The position numbers and the translations under genes were made by a program. 64,000 nucleotides of DNA from Dokdonia sp. PRO95 (lineage in GTDB: Bacteria; Bacteroidota; Bacteroidia; Flavobacteriales; Flavobacteriaceae). How positions within the stretch are numbered: the stretch's first letter is position 1; every line of letters begins with the position of its first letter. A model generated the notes under the pieces. It ran no database searches. It was not told the DNA's origin and saw nothing but the letters and a program-made list of their open reading frames with translations. Positions 29,741 through 39,860 of the stretch are shown in pieces. Location of the stretch: NCBI RefSeq assembly GCF_000355805.1, contig NZ_CM001837.1, positions 1,888,155 through 1,952,154 on the forward strand, written 5' to 3'.

Positions 29741-31093
29741 ATGAAATTTATAGATACAATAAAGAATATCTGGAAGATTGATGAGCTAAGGAATAGAATA
29801 CTCCTTACGCTCACTCTTCTCCTCGTATATCGTTTTGGTGCTCAAGTTGTACTTCCTGGTATTGATGCTTCACAACTTGGAGGCCTTCAGAGTAGTACTG
29901 ACCAAGGTTTGTTAGGTCTTCTTGCTGCATTTACAGGTGGTGCATTTTCAAATGCATCAGTATTTGCGCTTGGTATTATGCCATACATTTCTGCATCTAT
30001 TGTGGTGCAGTTAATGGGGATAGCAATACCTTATTTACAGAAATTGCAAAAGGAAGGTGAAAGCGGTCGTCGTAAAATAAATCAAATTACTAGATGGTTA
30101 ACCATCGCAATTTGTTTGTTACAGGCGCCGGGATATCTTGCTGCACTTCCAGCATTAGGAGTTCCTTCTAGCGCTTTCGTAATGGGATTGACACCTACAT
30201 TCTATATATCATCTGTATTAATATTAGTAACAGGTTGTGTTTTTGCTATGTGGTTAGGTGAAAAAATCACTGATAAAGGTATTGGTAATGGTATTTCACT
30301 TTTAATTATGGTGGGGATTATTGCAACATTACCTATATCATTTGTGCAAGAGTGGGTTGCTCGCGTTACTGAGTCTAATGGAGGTTTAATCATGATACTC
30401 ATTGAGTTAGTGATTTGGTTTGTTATTATTCTATTATGTATACTACTTGTAATGGCGGTACGTCAAGTACCTGTTTCCTATGCAAGGAGAACAGCAACTG
30501 GAGCATATGAAAAAAATGTTTTTGGTAGTAGACAATTTTTACCACTAAAACTTAATGCTTCTGGTGTAATGCCTATTATATTTGCACAGGCAATTATGTT
30601 TGTTCCTGGTTTGATAGGTGGAGCAAGTTTCCTCGCAGATACATCTGCTGGTACTTGGCTGCAAACTAATTTTGGGAATAATATATTTGGATTTTGGTAT
30701 AATCTTGTTTTCGCATTATTGATAATTGTGTTTACATATTTTTATACTGCAATCACAGTCCCTACTAATAAGATGGCAGACGATTTAAAACGTAGTGGTG
30801 GCTTTATTGCTGGTATACGTCCAGGATCTGAAACGGCTGAGTATTTAGATAGAATAATGTCACAGATTACCCTTCCGGGTTCTATTTTTCTGGCACTTAT
30901 CGCAATATTTCCTGCAATAGCAGTTAATGTTTTAGGTATGCAACAAGGATGGGCATTGTTTTATGGTGGTACATCACTTCTTATTATGGTGGGTGTAGCA
31001 ATAGATACTATGCAACAAGTGAATTCTTACCTTTTAAATAAGCACTATGATGGTCTTATGAAATCAGGTAAAAACAGAAAAGCAGTAGCATAA
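29741..31093 (+). CDS. secY: Preprotein translocase subunit SecY
   Basis: A 450-residue polytopic membrane protein with about ten transmembrane segments, the channel of the Sec translocon, working with SecE, SecG and SecA. The N-terminus [26 protein letters not shown], the plug-region [32 protein letters not shown], and [34 protein letters not shown] are typical. The stop overlaps the infA start by 1 nt. Confidence 0.98.
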   Translation: MKFIDTIKNIWKIDELRNRILLTLTLLLVYRFGAQVVLPGIDASQLGGLQSSTDQGLLGLLAAFTGGAFSNASVFALGIMPYISASIVVQLMGIAIPYLQKLQKEGESGRRKINQITRWLTIAICLLQAPGYLAALPALGVPSSAFVMGLTPTFYISSVLILVTGCVFAMWLGEKITDKGIGNGISLLIMVGIIATLPISFVQEWVARVTESNGGLIMILIELVIWFVIILLCILLVMAVRQVPVSYARRTATGAYEKNVFGSRQFLPLKLNASGVMPIIFAQAIMFVPGLIGGASFLADTSAGTWLQTNFGNNIFGFWYNLVFALLIIVFTYFYTAITVPTNKMADDLKRSGGFIAGIRPGSETAEYLDRIMSQITLPGSIFLALIAIFPAIAVNVLGMQQGWALFYGGTSLLIMVGVAIDTMQQVNSYLLNKHYDGLMKSGKNRKAVA

Positions 31094-31308
31094 TGGCAAA
31101 ACAAGCAGCAATAGAACAAGATGGATCTATAATCGAGGCATTGTCTAACGCAATGTTTAGAGTAGAACTAGAAAACGGTCACGTTGTGACAGCGCATATC
31201 TCAGGTAAGATGCGTATGCACTATATAAAATTATTACCTGGAGATAAAGTGAAATTAGAAATGAGTCCTTACGATTTATCAAAGGCTCGTATAACTTACC
31301 GCTATTAA
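31093..31308 (+). CDS. infA: Translation initiation factor IF-1
   Basis: 71 residues, a single OB/S1-like fold occupying the A-site during initiation. The core [56 protein letters not shown] is nearly the family consensus. The start ATG overlaps the secY stop (TAATG). Confidence 0.98.
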   Translation: MAKQAAIEQDGSIIEALSNAMFRVELENGHVVTAHISGKMRMHYIKLLPGDKVKLEMSPYDLSKARITYRY

Positions 31309-31325
31309 GCGGAAAAAAGCTGGAT

Positions 31326-31442
31326 ATGAAAGTAAGAGCATCCATTAAAAAGAGAAGTGCCGATTGCAAGATCGTTCGTCGCAAAGGCAGATTATACGTA
31401 ATCAACAAAAAGAATCCTAGGTTTAAACAAAGACAAGGTTAA
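31326..31442 (+). CDS. rpmJ: 50S ribosomal protein L36 (zinc-free type)
   Basis: A 38-residue frame, [20 protein letters not shown] to NPRFKQRQG, found between infA and rpsM. The usual zinc ligands Cys11, Cys14, Cys27, His33 are here Ser11, Cys14, Asn27, Phe33, so three of four are lost and this is the C-minus form. It starts 17 nt after infA. Confidence 0.95.
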   Translation: MKVRASIKKRSADCKIVRRKGRLYVINKKNPRFKQRQG

Positions 31443-31447
31443 TAGTT

Positions 31448-31822
31448 ATGGCTAGAATTGCAGGGATAGATATCCCAAAACAAAAGAGAGGTGTAATTGC
31501 ATTAACGTACATCTTTGGAATCGGAAAGAGCAGAGCAGAAGAAATTCTTGCTACTGCAAATGTATCAGTAGATAAAAAAGTATCTGATTGGGATGACGAC
31601 GAGATTGGTCGCATACGTGATGCTGTTGGTACATTTACAATAGAAGGAGAGCTTCGTTCAGAAGTTTCTTTGAACATAAAGCGTCTGATGGACATCGGTT
31701 GTTACCGTGGTATTCGTCACCGTGTGGGTCTTCCTTTAAGAGGACAACGTACAAAGAACAATTCTCGTACTAGAAAAGGAAAGCGTAAAACAGTTGCAAA
31801 CAAGAAGAAAGCAACTAAATAA
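31448..31822 (+). CDS. rpsM: 30S ribosomal protein S13
   Basis: 124 residues. S13 lies at the top of the 30S head, contacting P-site tRNA and bridging to L5. [26 protein letters not shown] and the helix-two-turn-helix part with [27 protein letters not shown] are intact. It starts 5 nt after rpmJ. Confidence 0.98.
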   Translation: MARIAGIDIPKQKRGVIALTYIFGIGKSRAEEILATANVSVDKKVSDWDDDEIGRIRDAVGTFTIEGELRSEVSLNIKRLMDIGCYRGIRHRVGLPLRGQRTKNNSRTRKGKRKTVANKKKATK

Positions 31823-31831
31823 TAAGGCATA

Positions 31832-32215
31832 ATGGCAAAGCAAACTGCAAAAAAACGTAAGGTTGTTATAGAATCAGTTGGGGAAGCTCATATTACTGCT
31901 TCTTTTAATAACATCATTGTTTCGTTAACAAACAAAAAGGGAGATGTAATCTCTTGGTCATCTGCTGGTAAAATGGGTTTCAGAGGTTCTAAAAAGAACA
32001 CTCCATATGCTGCTCAAACTGCTGCAGAAGATTGTGCAAAGGTTGCTCACGAAGCTGGCCTTCGTAAAGTAAAAGTATATGTTAAAGGCCCTGGTAATGG
32101 ACGTGAGTCTGCAATCCGTGCTGTACATAATAGTGGAATTGAAGTGACTGAGATAATCGATATCACTCCAATGCCTCACAACGGTTGTCGTCCTCCTAAG
32201 AGACGTCGCGTTTAA
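31832..32215 (+). CDS. rpsK: 30S ribosomal protein S11
   Basis: 127 residues. S11 forms the platform that holds the mRNA exit region. It has [37 protein letters not shown] and the end [18 protein letters not shown]. An 87-nt spacer with inverted repeats separates it from rpsD. Confidence 0.98.
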   Translation: MAKQTAKKRKVVIESVGEAHITASFNNIIVSLTNKKGDVISWSSAGKMGFRGSKKNTPYAAQTAAEDCAKVAHEAGLRKVKVYVKGPGNGRESAIRAVHNSGIEVTEIIDITPMPHNGCRPPKRRRV

Positions 32216-32238
32216 TAATTTATTATAATTAATATCTC

Positions 32239-32286
32239 GAGGGAGAACGATTAGCAAAGGATTGACCTTAATTTCTAATCACCCTC
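32239..32286 (+). promoter_or_regulatory. Two-part stem before rpsD, possible S4 autoregulatory leader
   Basis: GAGGG (32239-32243) can pair with CCCTC (32282-32286), and GATTAG (32249-32254) with CTAATC (32275-32280), giving an 11-bp helix with an asymmetric internal loop and a 20-nt apical loop, ending 16 nt before the rpsD ATG. S4 represses its own synthesis through leader RNAs in several bacteria; that link is inference here. Confidence 0.5.
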
Positions 32287-32302
32287 AACAAATACATTTA
32301 AA

Positions 32303-32908
32303 ATGGCAAGATATACTGGTCCCAAAACAAAGATCGCTCGTAAATTTGGCGAAGCTATCTTCGGAGAAGACAAATCTTTTGAAAAAAGAAACTACCCTCC
32401 AGGGCAACACGGAAACAACAGACGTAGAGGAAAAAAATCCGAATACGCTGTACAATTAGCTGAAAAGCAAAAGGCGAAGTACACTTACGGAATCCTTGAG
32501 CGTCAGTTTAGAAACATGTATGACAGAGCAAATCGTGCTCCAGGAATTACAGGTGAAGTTTTACTTCAACTTTGTGAGTGTCGTCTTGATAATGTTGTAT
32601 ACAGAATGGGGATGTCTCCATCTAGAAGTGGCGCTCGCCAGCTAGTAGGACACCGTCACATCACTGTAAATGGTAGTATAGTTAACATACCGTCATATCA
32701 GGTTAAGCCTGGGGATGTTGTTGCTGTACGTGAGAAGTCTAAATCTTTAGAAGTAATTTCTAATTCTCTTCAGAATTCAAGTAACGTTTTCGAATGGATT
32801 TCTTGGAATAACGATAAGAAGGAAGGTACTTTCGTGGCAATTCCACAACGTCTTCAGATTCCTGAAAACATCAATACCCAGTTCATCGTCGAGCTGTACT
32901 CTAAGTAA
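32303..32908 (+). CDS. rpsD: 30S ribosomal protein S4
   Basis: 201 residues. S4 starts 30S assembly at the 5' domain. It has [37 protein letters not shown] and an S4 RNA-binding domain ([18 protein letters not shown], about residues 93-155). No zinc-binding Cys cluster at the N-terminus. It follows a structured spacer after rpsK. Confidence 0.98.
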   Translation: MARYTGPKTKIARKFGEAIFGEDKSFEKRNYPPGQHGNNRRRGKKSEYAVQLAEKQKAKYTYGILERQFRNMYDRANRAPGITGEVLLQLCECRLDNVVYRMGMSPSRSGARQLVGHRHITVNGSIVNIPSYQVKPGDVVAVREKSKSLEVISNSLQNSSNVFEWISWNNDKKEGTFVAIPQRLQIPENINTQFIVELYSK

Positions 32909-32933
32909 TAACCACTAAAGCTAGAAAACCGAT

Positions 32934-33926
32934 ATGGCAATATTAAATTTCCAGAAGCCCGATAAAGTCATTATGATTGACTCTACTGATTTTGAAGGTA
33001 AATTTGAGTTTAGACCTTTAGAACCAGGTTACGGTTTAACCGTAGGAAACGCTTTACGTCGTGTGTTGTTATCTTCATTAGAAGGTTTTGCAATCACATC
33101 TGTACGTATAGAAGGTGTAGATCACGAGTTTTCTACATTGGCTGGAGTAGTTGAGGATGTAACAGAAATTATCCTTAATCTTAAGCAAGTACGTTTTAAA
33201 AGACAAATAGAAGAGATAGACAATGAGACTGTAACAATTTCATTATCTGGAGTTGATCAATTAACAGCTGGAGATTTCCAAAAATTCATTTCTGGTTTCC
33301 AAGTGCTTAATCCTGATATGGTGATAGCAAACATGGATAAGAAGGTGAATCTTAATATGGAAATCACTATCGAAAAAGGACGTGGATATGTACCTGCAGA
33401 AGAGAACAAGAAGTCTAATGCACCTCTTGGAACTATCTTTACAGACTCTATTTATACTCCTATCCGTAATGTTAAATATAGTATAGAGAACTATCGTGTT
33501 GAGCAAAAAACTGATTATGAAAAATTAGTTTTTGAAATCATCACTGATGGATCTATTCATCCTAAAGAGGCTCTTACTGAGGCTGCTAAGACTCTTATTC
33601 ACCACTTTATGTTATTCTCAGACGAGCGTATCACTTTAGAGGCAGATGAGATAGCTCAGACTGAGACTTATGATGAAGAATCTCTACATATGCGTCAGTT
33701 GCTTAAAACTAAGCTAATCGATATGGATCTTTCCGTACGTGCGCTTAACTGTTTAAAAGCTGCAGAAGTAGAAACATTAGGAGATCTTGTTTCTTATAAC
33801 AAAAATGACTTGATGAAATTTAGAAACTTTGGTAAAAAATCACTTACTGAGCTTGAAGAGCTTGTAAATGTAAAAGGCCTTAGTTTTGGAATGGATCTAG
33901 CTAAGTATAAATTAGATAAAGACTAG
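32934..33926 (+). CDS. rpoA: DNA-directed RNA polymerase subunit alpha
   Basis: 330 residues. The N-terminal domain (about 1-230; [45 protein letters not shown]) dimerises and holds beta and beta'. The C-terminal domain (about 250-320; [35 protein letters not shown]) contacts upstream DNA and activators. It is in the usual position between rpsD and rplQ. Confidence 0.98.
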   Translation: MAILNFQKPDKVIMIDSTDFEGKFEFRPLEPGYGLTVGNALRRVLLSSLEGFAITSVRIEGVDHEFSTLAGVVEDVTEIILNLKQVRFKRQIEEIDNETVTISLSGVDQLTAGDFQKFISGFQVLNPDMVIANMDKKVNLNMEITIEKGRGYVPAEENKKSNAPLGTIFTDSIYTPIRNVKYSIENYRVEQKTDYEKLVFEIITDGSIHPKEALTEAAKTLIHHFMLFSDERITLEADEIAQTETYDEESLHMRQLLKTKLIDMDLSVRALNCLKAAEVETLGDLVSYNKNDLMKFRNFGKKSLTELEELVNVKGLSFGMDLAKYKLDKD

Positions 33927-33950
33927 TTAGCTATAGTAGAAATACAGTAG

Positions 33951-33966
33951 CGCTTTCGCGAAAGCG
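33951..33966. repeat. Dispersed palindrome, copy 6 (16-bp perfect)
   Basis: CGCTTTCGCGAAAGCG in the 57-nt rpoA-rplQ spacer. Confidence 0.9.
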
Positions 33967-33983
33967 GGAAAATACATATTACA

Positions 33984-34454
33984 ATGAGACACGGAAAGAA
34001 ATTTAATCACTTAGGGAGAAAGACTGCACATAGAAAGTCTATGCTTGCAAATATGGCTTGCTCTTTAATTGAACATAAAAGAATAAACACGACAGTGGCA
34101 AAAGCAAAAGCTTTAAAGCAGTTTGTTGAGCCAATGATCACAAAGTCAAAAGAAGATACTACTCATAATCGTCGTATCGTTTTTGCTAAACTTCGCCAAA
34201 AAGACGCAGTAACTGAATTATTCAGAGACGTAGCGGCAAAGATAGGTGATCGTCCTGGTGGTTACACTCGTATCATCAAATTGGGTAACCGTCTTGGTGA
34301 TAACGCAGATATGGCAATGATAGAACTTGTTGATTACAATGAGATTTATAGTGCAGGTAAACCTGTTAAGAAGAAAAATACTCGTCGTGGAGGTAAGAAA
34401 ACAGAAACTGTTGCTCCAGTACAAGAGGAAAAAGCTTCTAATGAAGAAGAATAG
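33984..34454 (+). CDS. rplQ: 50S ribosomal protein L17 with acidic C-terminal tail
   Basis: 156 residues. The first 120 or so match L17 ([65 protein letters not shown]). A low-complexity tail with [13 protein letters not shown] and [11 protein letters not shown] follows, longer than in enteric L17; I believe such tails are common in Bacteroidota. L17 sits near the tunnel exit. Last gene of the superoperon, ahead of a strong terminator. Confidence 0.97.
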   Translation: MRHGKKFNHLGRKTAHRKSMLANMACSLIEHKRINTTVAKAKALKQFVEPMITKSKEDTTHNRRIVFAKLRQKDAVTELFRDVAAKIGDRPGGYTRIIKLGNRLGDNADMAMIELVDYNEIYSAGKPVKKKNTRRGGKKTETVAPVQEEKASNEEE

Positions 34455-34487
34455 ACAATGATTAATCTATTTTTATATTAAAAAAGA

Positions 34488-34518
34488 GGGATTTGCCAAT
34501 AGGTAAATCCCTTTTTTT
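34488..34518 (+). terminator. Intrinsic terminator of the ribosomal superoperon
   Basis: A 10-bp stem (34488-34497 with 34502-34511, GGGATTTGCC/GGTAAATCCC, one G-U pair), loop AATA, then seven T. It is 33 nt after rplQ. Confidence 0.93.
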
Positions 34519-34543
34519 ATATGTTTTTTATTTTTTTTAAAAC

Positions 34544-34551
34544 TATTTTTG
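34544..34551 (+). promoter_or_regulatory. Likely -7 element of the carA promoter
   Basis: TATTTTTG fits TAnnTTTG; no TTTG lies 19 nt upstream, so the match is partial. It would start transcription about 30 nt before carA. Confidence 0.45.
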
Positions 34552-34584
34552 TCTCGATTTTGACAAAGATTTTAGAACTATTTT

Positions 34585-35697
34585 ATGAAATATCAATCTA
34601 GAAGACCAGCCATAATATTACTTGCAGACGGAACAATCTTTCACGGTAAATCTGTGGGAGATAAAGAAGCAACTTCTTTTGGTGAAGTTTGTTTTAACAC
34701 TGGAATGACTGGCTATCAAGAAATCTTTACTGATCCATCGTATTTTGGTCAGCTAATGGTTACTACAAATGCTCATATTGGAAACTATGGAGCTACAGAT
34801 GTTGAAACGGAATCAGATACGGTTAAAATATCAGGTTTAATTTGCCGAAATTTCAGCTATACATATTCCAGGAAAGATGCAGAAGAGTCTTTAGAGACCT
34901 TTTTAAATGATAGTAAACTATTTGCGATTTCAGATGTAGATACAAGAGCACTCGTTGCTCATATTCGTGATAACGGCGCTATGAATGCTGTTATTTCAAC
35001 TGCTGTAGATGATATTGAAGGTTTAAAGAAGCAATTATCTGACGTTCCAGACATGAACGGACTAGAATTAGCGTCAAAAGTTTCCACTAAAGAGGCATAT
35101 TACTTCGGAGATGAAAATGCAGATGTTAAAGTTGCTGCTTTGGATATAGGGATTAAACGTAATATTTTACGCAACCTCGCAAAAAGAGGTGCATATATAA
35201 AAGTTTTTCCATTTGACACTACTTATGATCAAATGAAAGAATGGAGTCCTAATGGTTACTTTCTTTCTAATGGTCCTGGAGATCCAGAACCACTTGATAA
35301 CGCAATACAGGTAGCTAAAGATATTATTAAGGCAAATGATCCTTTGTTTGGAATATGCTTAGGTCACCAAGTGATTGCACTTGCTAATGGTATCTCAACA
35401 TATAAAATGCATAATGGACATCGTGGTATTAATCACCCTATAAAAAACTTAATCACTGGAAAAGGAGAAATCACTTCTCAGAACCATGGTTTTGCAATTA
35501 ATAGAGAAGAAACTGAAGCAAATAATGATGTGGAGATAACACATGTTCACCTCAATGATAATACAGTTGCTGGTATAAAATTAAAAAACAAGAATTGTTT
35601 TTCAGTTCAATATCATCCAGAGGCTAGTCCAGGTCCTAATGATGCAACCTATTTATTTGATCAGTTTATAGATAACATAAAAAGCACAATAGCTTAA
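34585..35697 (+). CDS. carA: Carbamoyl-phosphate synthase small subunit
   Basis: 370 residues. It hydrolyses glutamine and passes ammonia to CarB for carbamoyl phosphate, used for pyrimidines and arginine. The N-terminal CPSase small-chain domain (GEVCFNTGMTGYQEIFTDPSYFGQ) is followed by a class I glutamine amidotransferase with FGICLGHQ (nucleophile Cys) and QYHPEASPGP (His-Glu of the triad). carB is not adjacent, so the two subunits are encoded at different loci. It has its own terminator and probably its own promoter. Confidence 0.97.
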   Translation: MKYQSRRPAIILLADGTIFHGKSVGDKEATSFGEVCFNTGMTGYQEIFTDPSYFGQLMVTTNAHIGNYGATDVETESDTVKISGLICRNFSYTYSRKDAEESLETFLNDSKLFAISDVDTRALVAHIRDNGAMNAVISTAVDDIEGLKKQLSDVPDMNGLELASKVSTKEAYYFGDENADVKVAALDIGIKRNILRNLAKRGAYIKVFPFDTTYDQMKEWSPNGYFLSNGPGDPEPLDNAIQVAKDIIKANDPLFGICLGHQVIALANGISTYKMHNGHRGINHPIKNLITGKGEITSQNHGFAINREETEANNDVEITHVHLNDNTVAGIKLKNKNCFSVQYHPEASPGPNDATYLFDQFIDNIKSTIA

Positions 35698-35703
35698 AAA
35701 TTA

Positions 35704-35737
35704 ATCCCCATCTTGAAACTTAAGATGGGGATTTTTA
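35704..35737 (+). terminator. Intrinsic terminator of carA
   Basis: A perfect 11-bp stem (35704-35714 with 35722-35732, ATCCCCATCTT/AAGATGGGGAT), 7-nt loop, then a T-rich run. Confidence 0.93.
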
Positions 35738-35752
35738 CATTTTTAGTGATTG

Positions 35753-35768
35753 CGCTTTCGCGAAAACG
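35753..35768. repeat. Dispersed palindrome, copy 7 (core only symmetric)
   Basis: Core TTTCGCGAAA at 35756-35765 with an intact left arm (GCGC) and a degenerate right arm (ACG). Between the carA terminator and eno. Confidence 0.8.
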
Positions 35769-35836
35769 TTATCGCGACAAAATAAGTCCAACTTCATAAA
35801 ATCATCATCAAAATCGTATTTTTACGTAACTAATAA

Positions 35837-37138
<1,302 letters not shown>

Positions 37139-37162
37139 CAGTTATAAGAATTATATTATTGT

Positions 37163-37193
37163 AAAAAGCCTTCTCCTTGAGAAGGCTTTTTTA
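37163..37193 (+). terminator. Intrinsic terminator of eno
   Basis: Stem AGCCTTCTC (37167-37175) with GAGAAGGCT (37179-37187), extended by A/T pairs, a 3-nt loop and a T-run, 30 nt after the eno stop. Confidence 0.92.
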
Positions 37194-37479
37194 TTTTGAA
37201 TAGTAATGGTTTTTTCAACTTCTTTGTGGCTTATCTTAATACTTTGCATCGTAGAAATATTCTTCAGATAATGATTCTTTAGGATTGTTATAATGATGTC
37301 AAGAATTATTTTGAACAGTTTTGTTGTTTTAATTCATAAAAGTAGGGTAATTCTTACCGAATAAGTGCTTGATATGCGTTTAAAAGCATTAATTTTACAT
37401 TTCCAAACTGTAATCTTTAGAGAGTGATGTTTTGCTTTCGCGAAAGCGGATTTAAAATAAATGTATCTCTTTAAATTTT
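37194..37479. other. AT-rich intergenic stretch after eno
   Basis: No credible gene and no RNA gene that I recognise. It contains one palindrome (37434-37447). The whole eno-gltA gap is 736 nt, the longest in the window. Confidence 0.5.
37434..37447. repeat. Dispersed palindrome, copy 8 (14-bp perfect)
   Basis: GCTTTCGCGAAAGC in the eno-gltA gap, about 33 nt before the structured element. Confidence 0.9.
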
Positions 37480-37665
37480 TTACCTAACTCATTCGTTGCA
37501 TCGTTAGTGAATAAACAAGCAAGTATGATTTTAAGTTGGGTAAGAGCGGGCAGTTACGCTTCAATGTTGTACACTCGCTCTTTTTTTAAATGGATTTTGG
37601 AGATATCCAAAATCTAGATTTAAGTTGGGTAAAGGACATGTGCTTAGGTACATGTCCTTTTTTAT
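37480..37665 (+). ncRNA. Candidate structured RNA with three hairpins and a duplicated leader
   Basis: Three hairpins: 37542-37548/37576-37582 followed by seven T; 37593-37601/37606-37614 (GATTTTGGA/TCCAAAATC); 37631-37641/37650-37660 (AAAGGACATGT/ACATGTCCTTT) followed by T. The first and third are each directly preceded by the same 14-mer TTTAAGTTGGGTAA (37530-37543 and 37619-37632). TTACCTAACT at 37480-37489 can pair (9 Watson-Crick plus one G-U) with either copy. This could be a cis-regulatory leader or one or two small RNAs. I do not recognise a known family. Strand is inferred from the T-runs. Confidence 0.5.
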
Positions 37666-37874
37666 TGCTGTTTTACCAATTACACTTTCTTAAGTTGATA
37701 ATCAAGCTCAGACGAGGCTAGTTGATATTATGTACTTCCTCTAAAATTATCTTGTAAGATTTTAATTAATATTTAACCTTGTATAAGGGCTATATGTTAA
37801 AAAATGAGACTTCTTTTTTGTAATTTAGCCTTACTTCAAATAATAGAATAAAAAAAAGAAAAATATAACGATAG
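37666..37874. other. gltA upstream region
   Basis: AT-rich with no gene. It must carry the gltA promoter if the hairpin before it terminates transcription, but I find no full two-box consensus. Confidence 0.4.
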
Positions 37875-39161
37875 ATGGCAGATAAAGCAACCCTAACGAT
37901 AGATGGAAAAAGTTTCGAGTTTCCTATCATTACAGGAACAGAGCAGGAGCAAGCAATAGATATTAAAACATTAAGAGGTGCTACTGGAGGTATTACTACA
38001 ATTGATCCAGGTTATAAAAATACGGGCTCTTGCCAAAGTGCTATTACCTTTCTTGATGGAGAAAAAGGTATCTTAAGATATAGAGGTTACTCAATAGAAG
38101 AACTGGCCGAAAAAGCAGACTTTCTTGAAACTGCTTATCTTTTGATTTTTGGAGAATTACCAACAAAAGAACAACTTGCAAAATTTGATGCAGACATTAA
38201 GTCTGAGTCTCACGTAGATGAGGATATGAAGAAAATCTTAGATGGTTTTCCTAAGTCTGCTCACCCTATGGGAGTATTAAGTGCTCTTACATCTGCACTT
38301 ATTGCATTTAACCCTTCTACTGTAAATGTAGATTCTGAAGAAGAAATGTATAACGCAATTGTAAAGCTACTAGCAAAGTTTCCAGTGCTAGCTGCTTGGG
38401 CAATGCGTAAAAAGAAGAGTCAGCCATTAGATTATGGTGACAATTCATTAGGATATGTGGAGAACTTACATAAAATGATGTTCTCAAAACCTAATCAAGA
38501 ATACAAGGTTGATAAAGCAGTTATCGATGCAATCGATAAATTATTAATCTTACATGCAGACCACGAGCAAAACTGTTCTACTTCGACAGTACGTATCGTA
38601 GGGTCGTCACACGCTGGTTTATTTGCTTCTATTTCTGCAGGAATCTCTGCGTTATGGGGGCCATTACACGGAGGTGCAAATCAAGCGGTAATAGAGATGC
38701 TTGAAGCTATCAAGGCAGATGGTGGGGATACTAAGAAATATATGGGTAAAGCTAAAGATAAGCAAGATCCTTTCCGTCTTATGGGCTTTGGACATAGGGT
38801 GTATAAAAACTTCGATCCACGTGCAAAGATTATTAAAGTAGCTGCAGATGATGTTCTTACACAATTAGGAATTGAAGATCCAGTACTAGATATTGCAAAA
38901 GGTCTTGAAAAAGAAGCGCTAGAAGATCCATATTTTGTAGATCGTAAATTATATCCTAATGTAGATTTTTACTCAGGTATTATTTACAGAGCTCTAGACA
39001 TTCCAGTAGAAATGTTTACGGTTATGTTTGCTTTAGGTCGTCTTCCAGGGTGGATAGCTCAATGGAGAGAGATGAGATTAGGTAAAGAGCCTATAGGCCG
39101 TCCACGTCAGGTTTATACCGGTGAAAACTTAAGAGCTTTCAAAGAAGTTTCTGAGAGATAA
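37875..39161 (+). CDS. gltA: Citrate synthase (type II)
   Basis: 428 residues. It condenses acetyl-CoA and oxaloacetate to citrate at the entry of the TCA cycle. The N-terminal extension DKATLTIDGKSFEFPIITGTEQEQAIDIKTLR marks the type II, Gram-negative form. Active-site regions are HADHEQNCSTSTVR and WGPLHGGANQAV, with LMGFGHRVYKNFDPRAKI, the citrate synthase signature. Monocistronic, with a terminator 20 nt downstream. Confidence 0.97.
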   Translation: MADKATLTIDGKSFEFPIITGTEQEQAIDIKTLRGATGGITTIDPGYKNTGSCQSAITFLDGEKGILRYRGYSIEELAEKADFLETAYLLIFGELPTKEQLAKFDADIKSESHVDEDMKKILDGFPKSAHPMGVLSALTSALIAFNPSTVNVDSEEEMYNAIVKLLAKFPVLAAWAMRKKKSQPLDYGDNSLGYVENLHKMMFSKPNQEYKVDKAVIDAIDKLLILHADHEQNCSTSTVRIVGSSHAGLFASISAGISALWGPLHGGANQAVIEMLEAIKADGGDTKKYMGKAKDKQDPFRLMGFGHRVYKNFDPRAKIIKVAADDVLTQLGIEDPVLDIAKGLEKEALEDPYFVDRKLYPNVDFYSGIIYRALDIPVEMFTVMFALGRLPGWIAQWREMRLGKEPIGRPRQVYTGENLRAFKEVSER

Positions 39162-39180
39162 AAACTCAATAGTACAATAT

Positions 39181-39213
39181 AAAAGAGCAAGCGTTTAGTT
39201 TGCTCTTTTTTTA
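39181..39213 (+). terminator. Intrinsic terminator of gltA
   Basis: A perfect 10-bp stem AAAAGAGCAA (39181-39190) with TTGCTCTTTT (39200-39209), a 9-nt loop and a T-run. Confidence 0.92.
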
Positions 39214-39263
39214 TGCCTCAAAAGCAATAACGTAACTATTTAAAAAATTGTAAATTCACTTTC

Positions 39264-39761
39264 GTGAAAGATTCCAAACACCCATCACCAGTTATCATAG
39301 AGCAACCTGCACTTACTCTTGTAGGTTTACAGGCTACAATGTCTCTGTCTCATAATACTACAATCCAGTTATGGCAAACCTTTGGACCGCTAAGGAAGAC
39401 TATTCTTAACAAGTCTAATGGAGGGAGTTATAGTGTGCAATGTTATGCAGATGATTTTATGACTACTCCATTTACACCAGAAACCAAATTTGTAAAATGG
39501 GCCGCAGTAGCGGTAACAACCGAAAATGATATTCCAAATCAATTAGAAGTATTAAAAATCCCAAAAGGTAAATGGGCAGTTTTTCCATATAAAGGAACCA
39601 CACGTGATTTTGGAGCATTTGCTCAATATATCTACAGTCAGTGGTTAACAAATTCTGGGTATCAATTAGATCATAGACCACATTATGAATTTATGCCAGA
39701 GGACTACTTAGGTCCAAATAATCCACAATCTGAAGAAGAAGTGTGGATACCTATTAAGTAA
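39264..39761 (+). CDS. GyrI-like / AraC effector-binding domain protein
   Basis: 165 residues, a single domain resembling the GyrI-like small-molecule-binding fold (ALTLVGLQATMSL near the start, GKWAVFPYKGTTRDFGAFAQYIYSQWLTNSGYQLDHRPHYEFMPEDY near the end). The family binds hydrophobic ligands, either fused to AraC regulators or alone. No DNA-binding domain here. The start is a GTG inside a degenerate palindrome (CACTTTCGTGAAAG); no ATG gives a complete domain. A palindrome begins directly after the stop. Ligand unknown. Confidence 0.75.
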   Translation: MKDSKHPSPVIIEQPALTLVGLQATMSLSHNTTIQLWQTFGPLRKTILNKSNGGSYSVQCYADDFMTTPFTPETKFVKWAAVAVTTENDIPNQLEVLKIPKGKWAVFPYKGTTRDFGAFAQYIYSQWLTNSGYQLDHRPHYEFMPEDYLGPNNPQSEEEVWIPIK

Positions 39762-39775
39762 GCTTTCGCGAAAGC
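39762..39775. repeat. Dispersed palindrome, copy 9 (14-bp perfect)
   Basis: GCTTTCGCGAAAGC beginning immediately after the TAA of the GyrI-like gene. Confidence 0.9.
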
Positions 39776-39860
39776 GTAAAAATCACAGTGCACTGCGTAT
39801 ATGATAAATTTCATATAGATTGGCATTCTTTTTTTAGCAAAACTGAGTTATCTTTACCTT

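Noticed and set aside
32262-32459. A 65-codon plus-strand frame overlapping the start of rpsD
   Set aside because: It runs out of frame over the conserved S4 N-terminus and has no recognisable content.
37480-37665. A tRNA or tmRNA gene in the eno-gltA gap
   Set aside because: No cloverleaf, T-loop GGTTCRA or CCA end can be drawn; the hairpins fit terminators or a regulatory RNA better.
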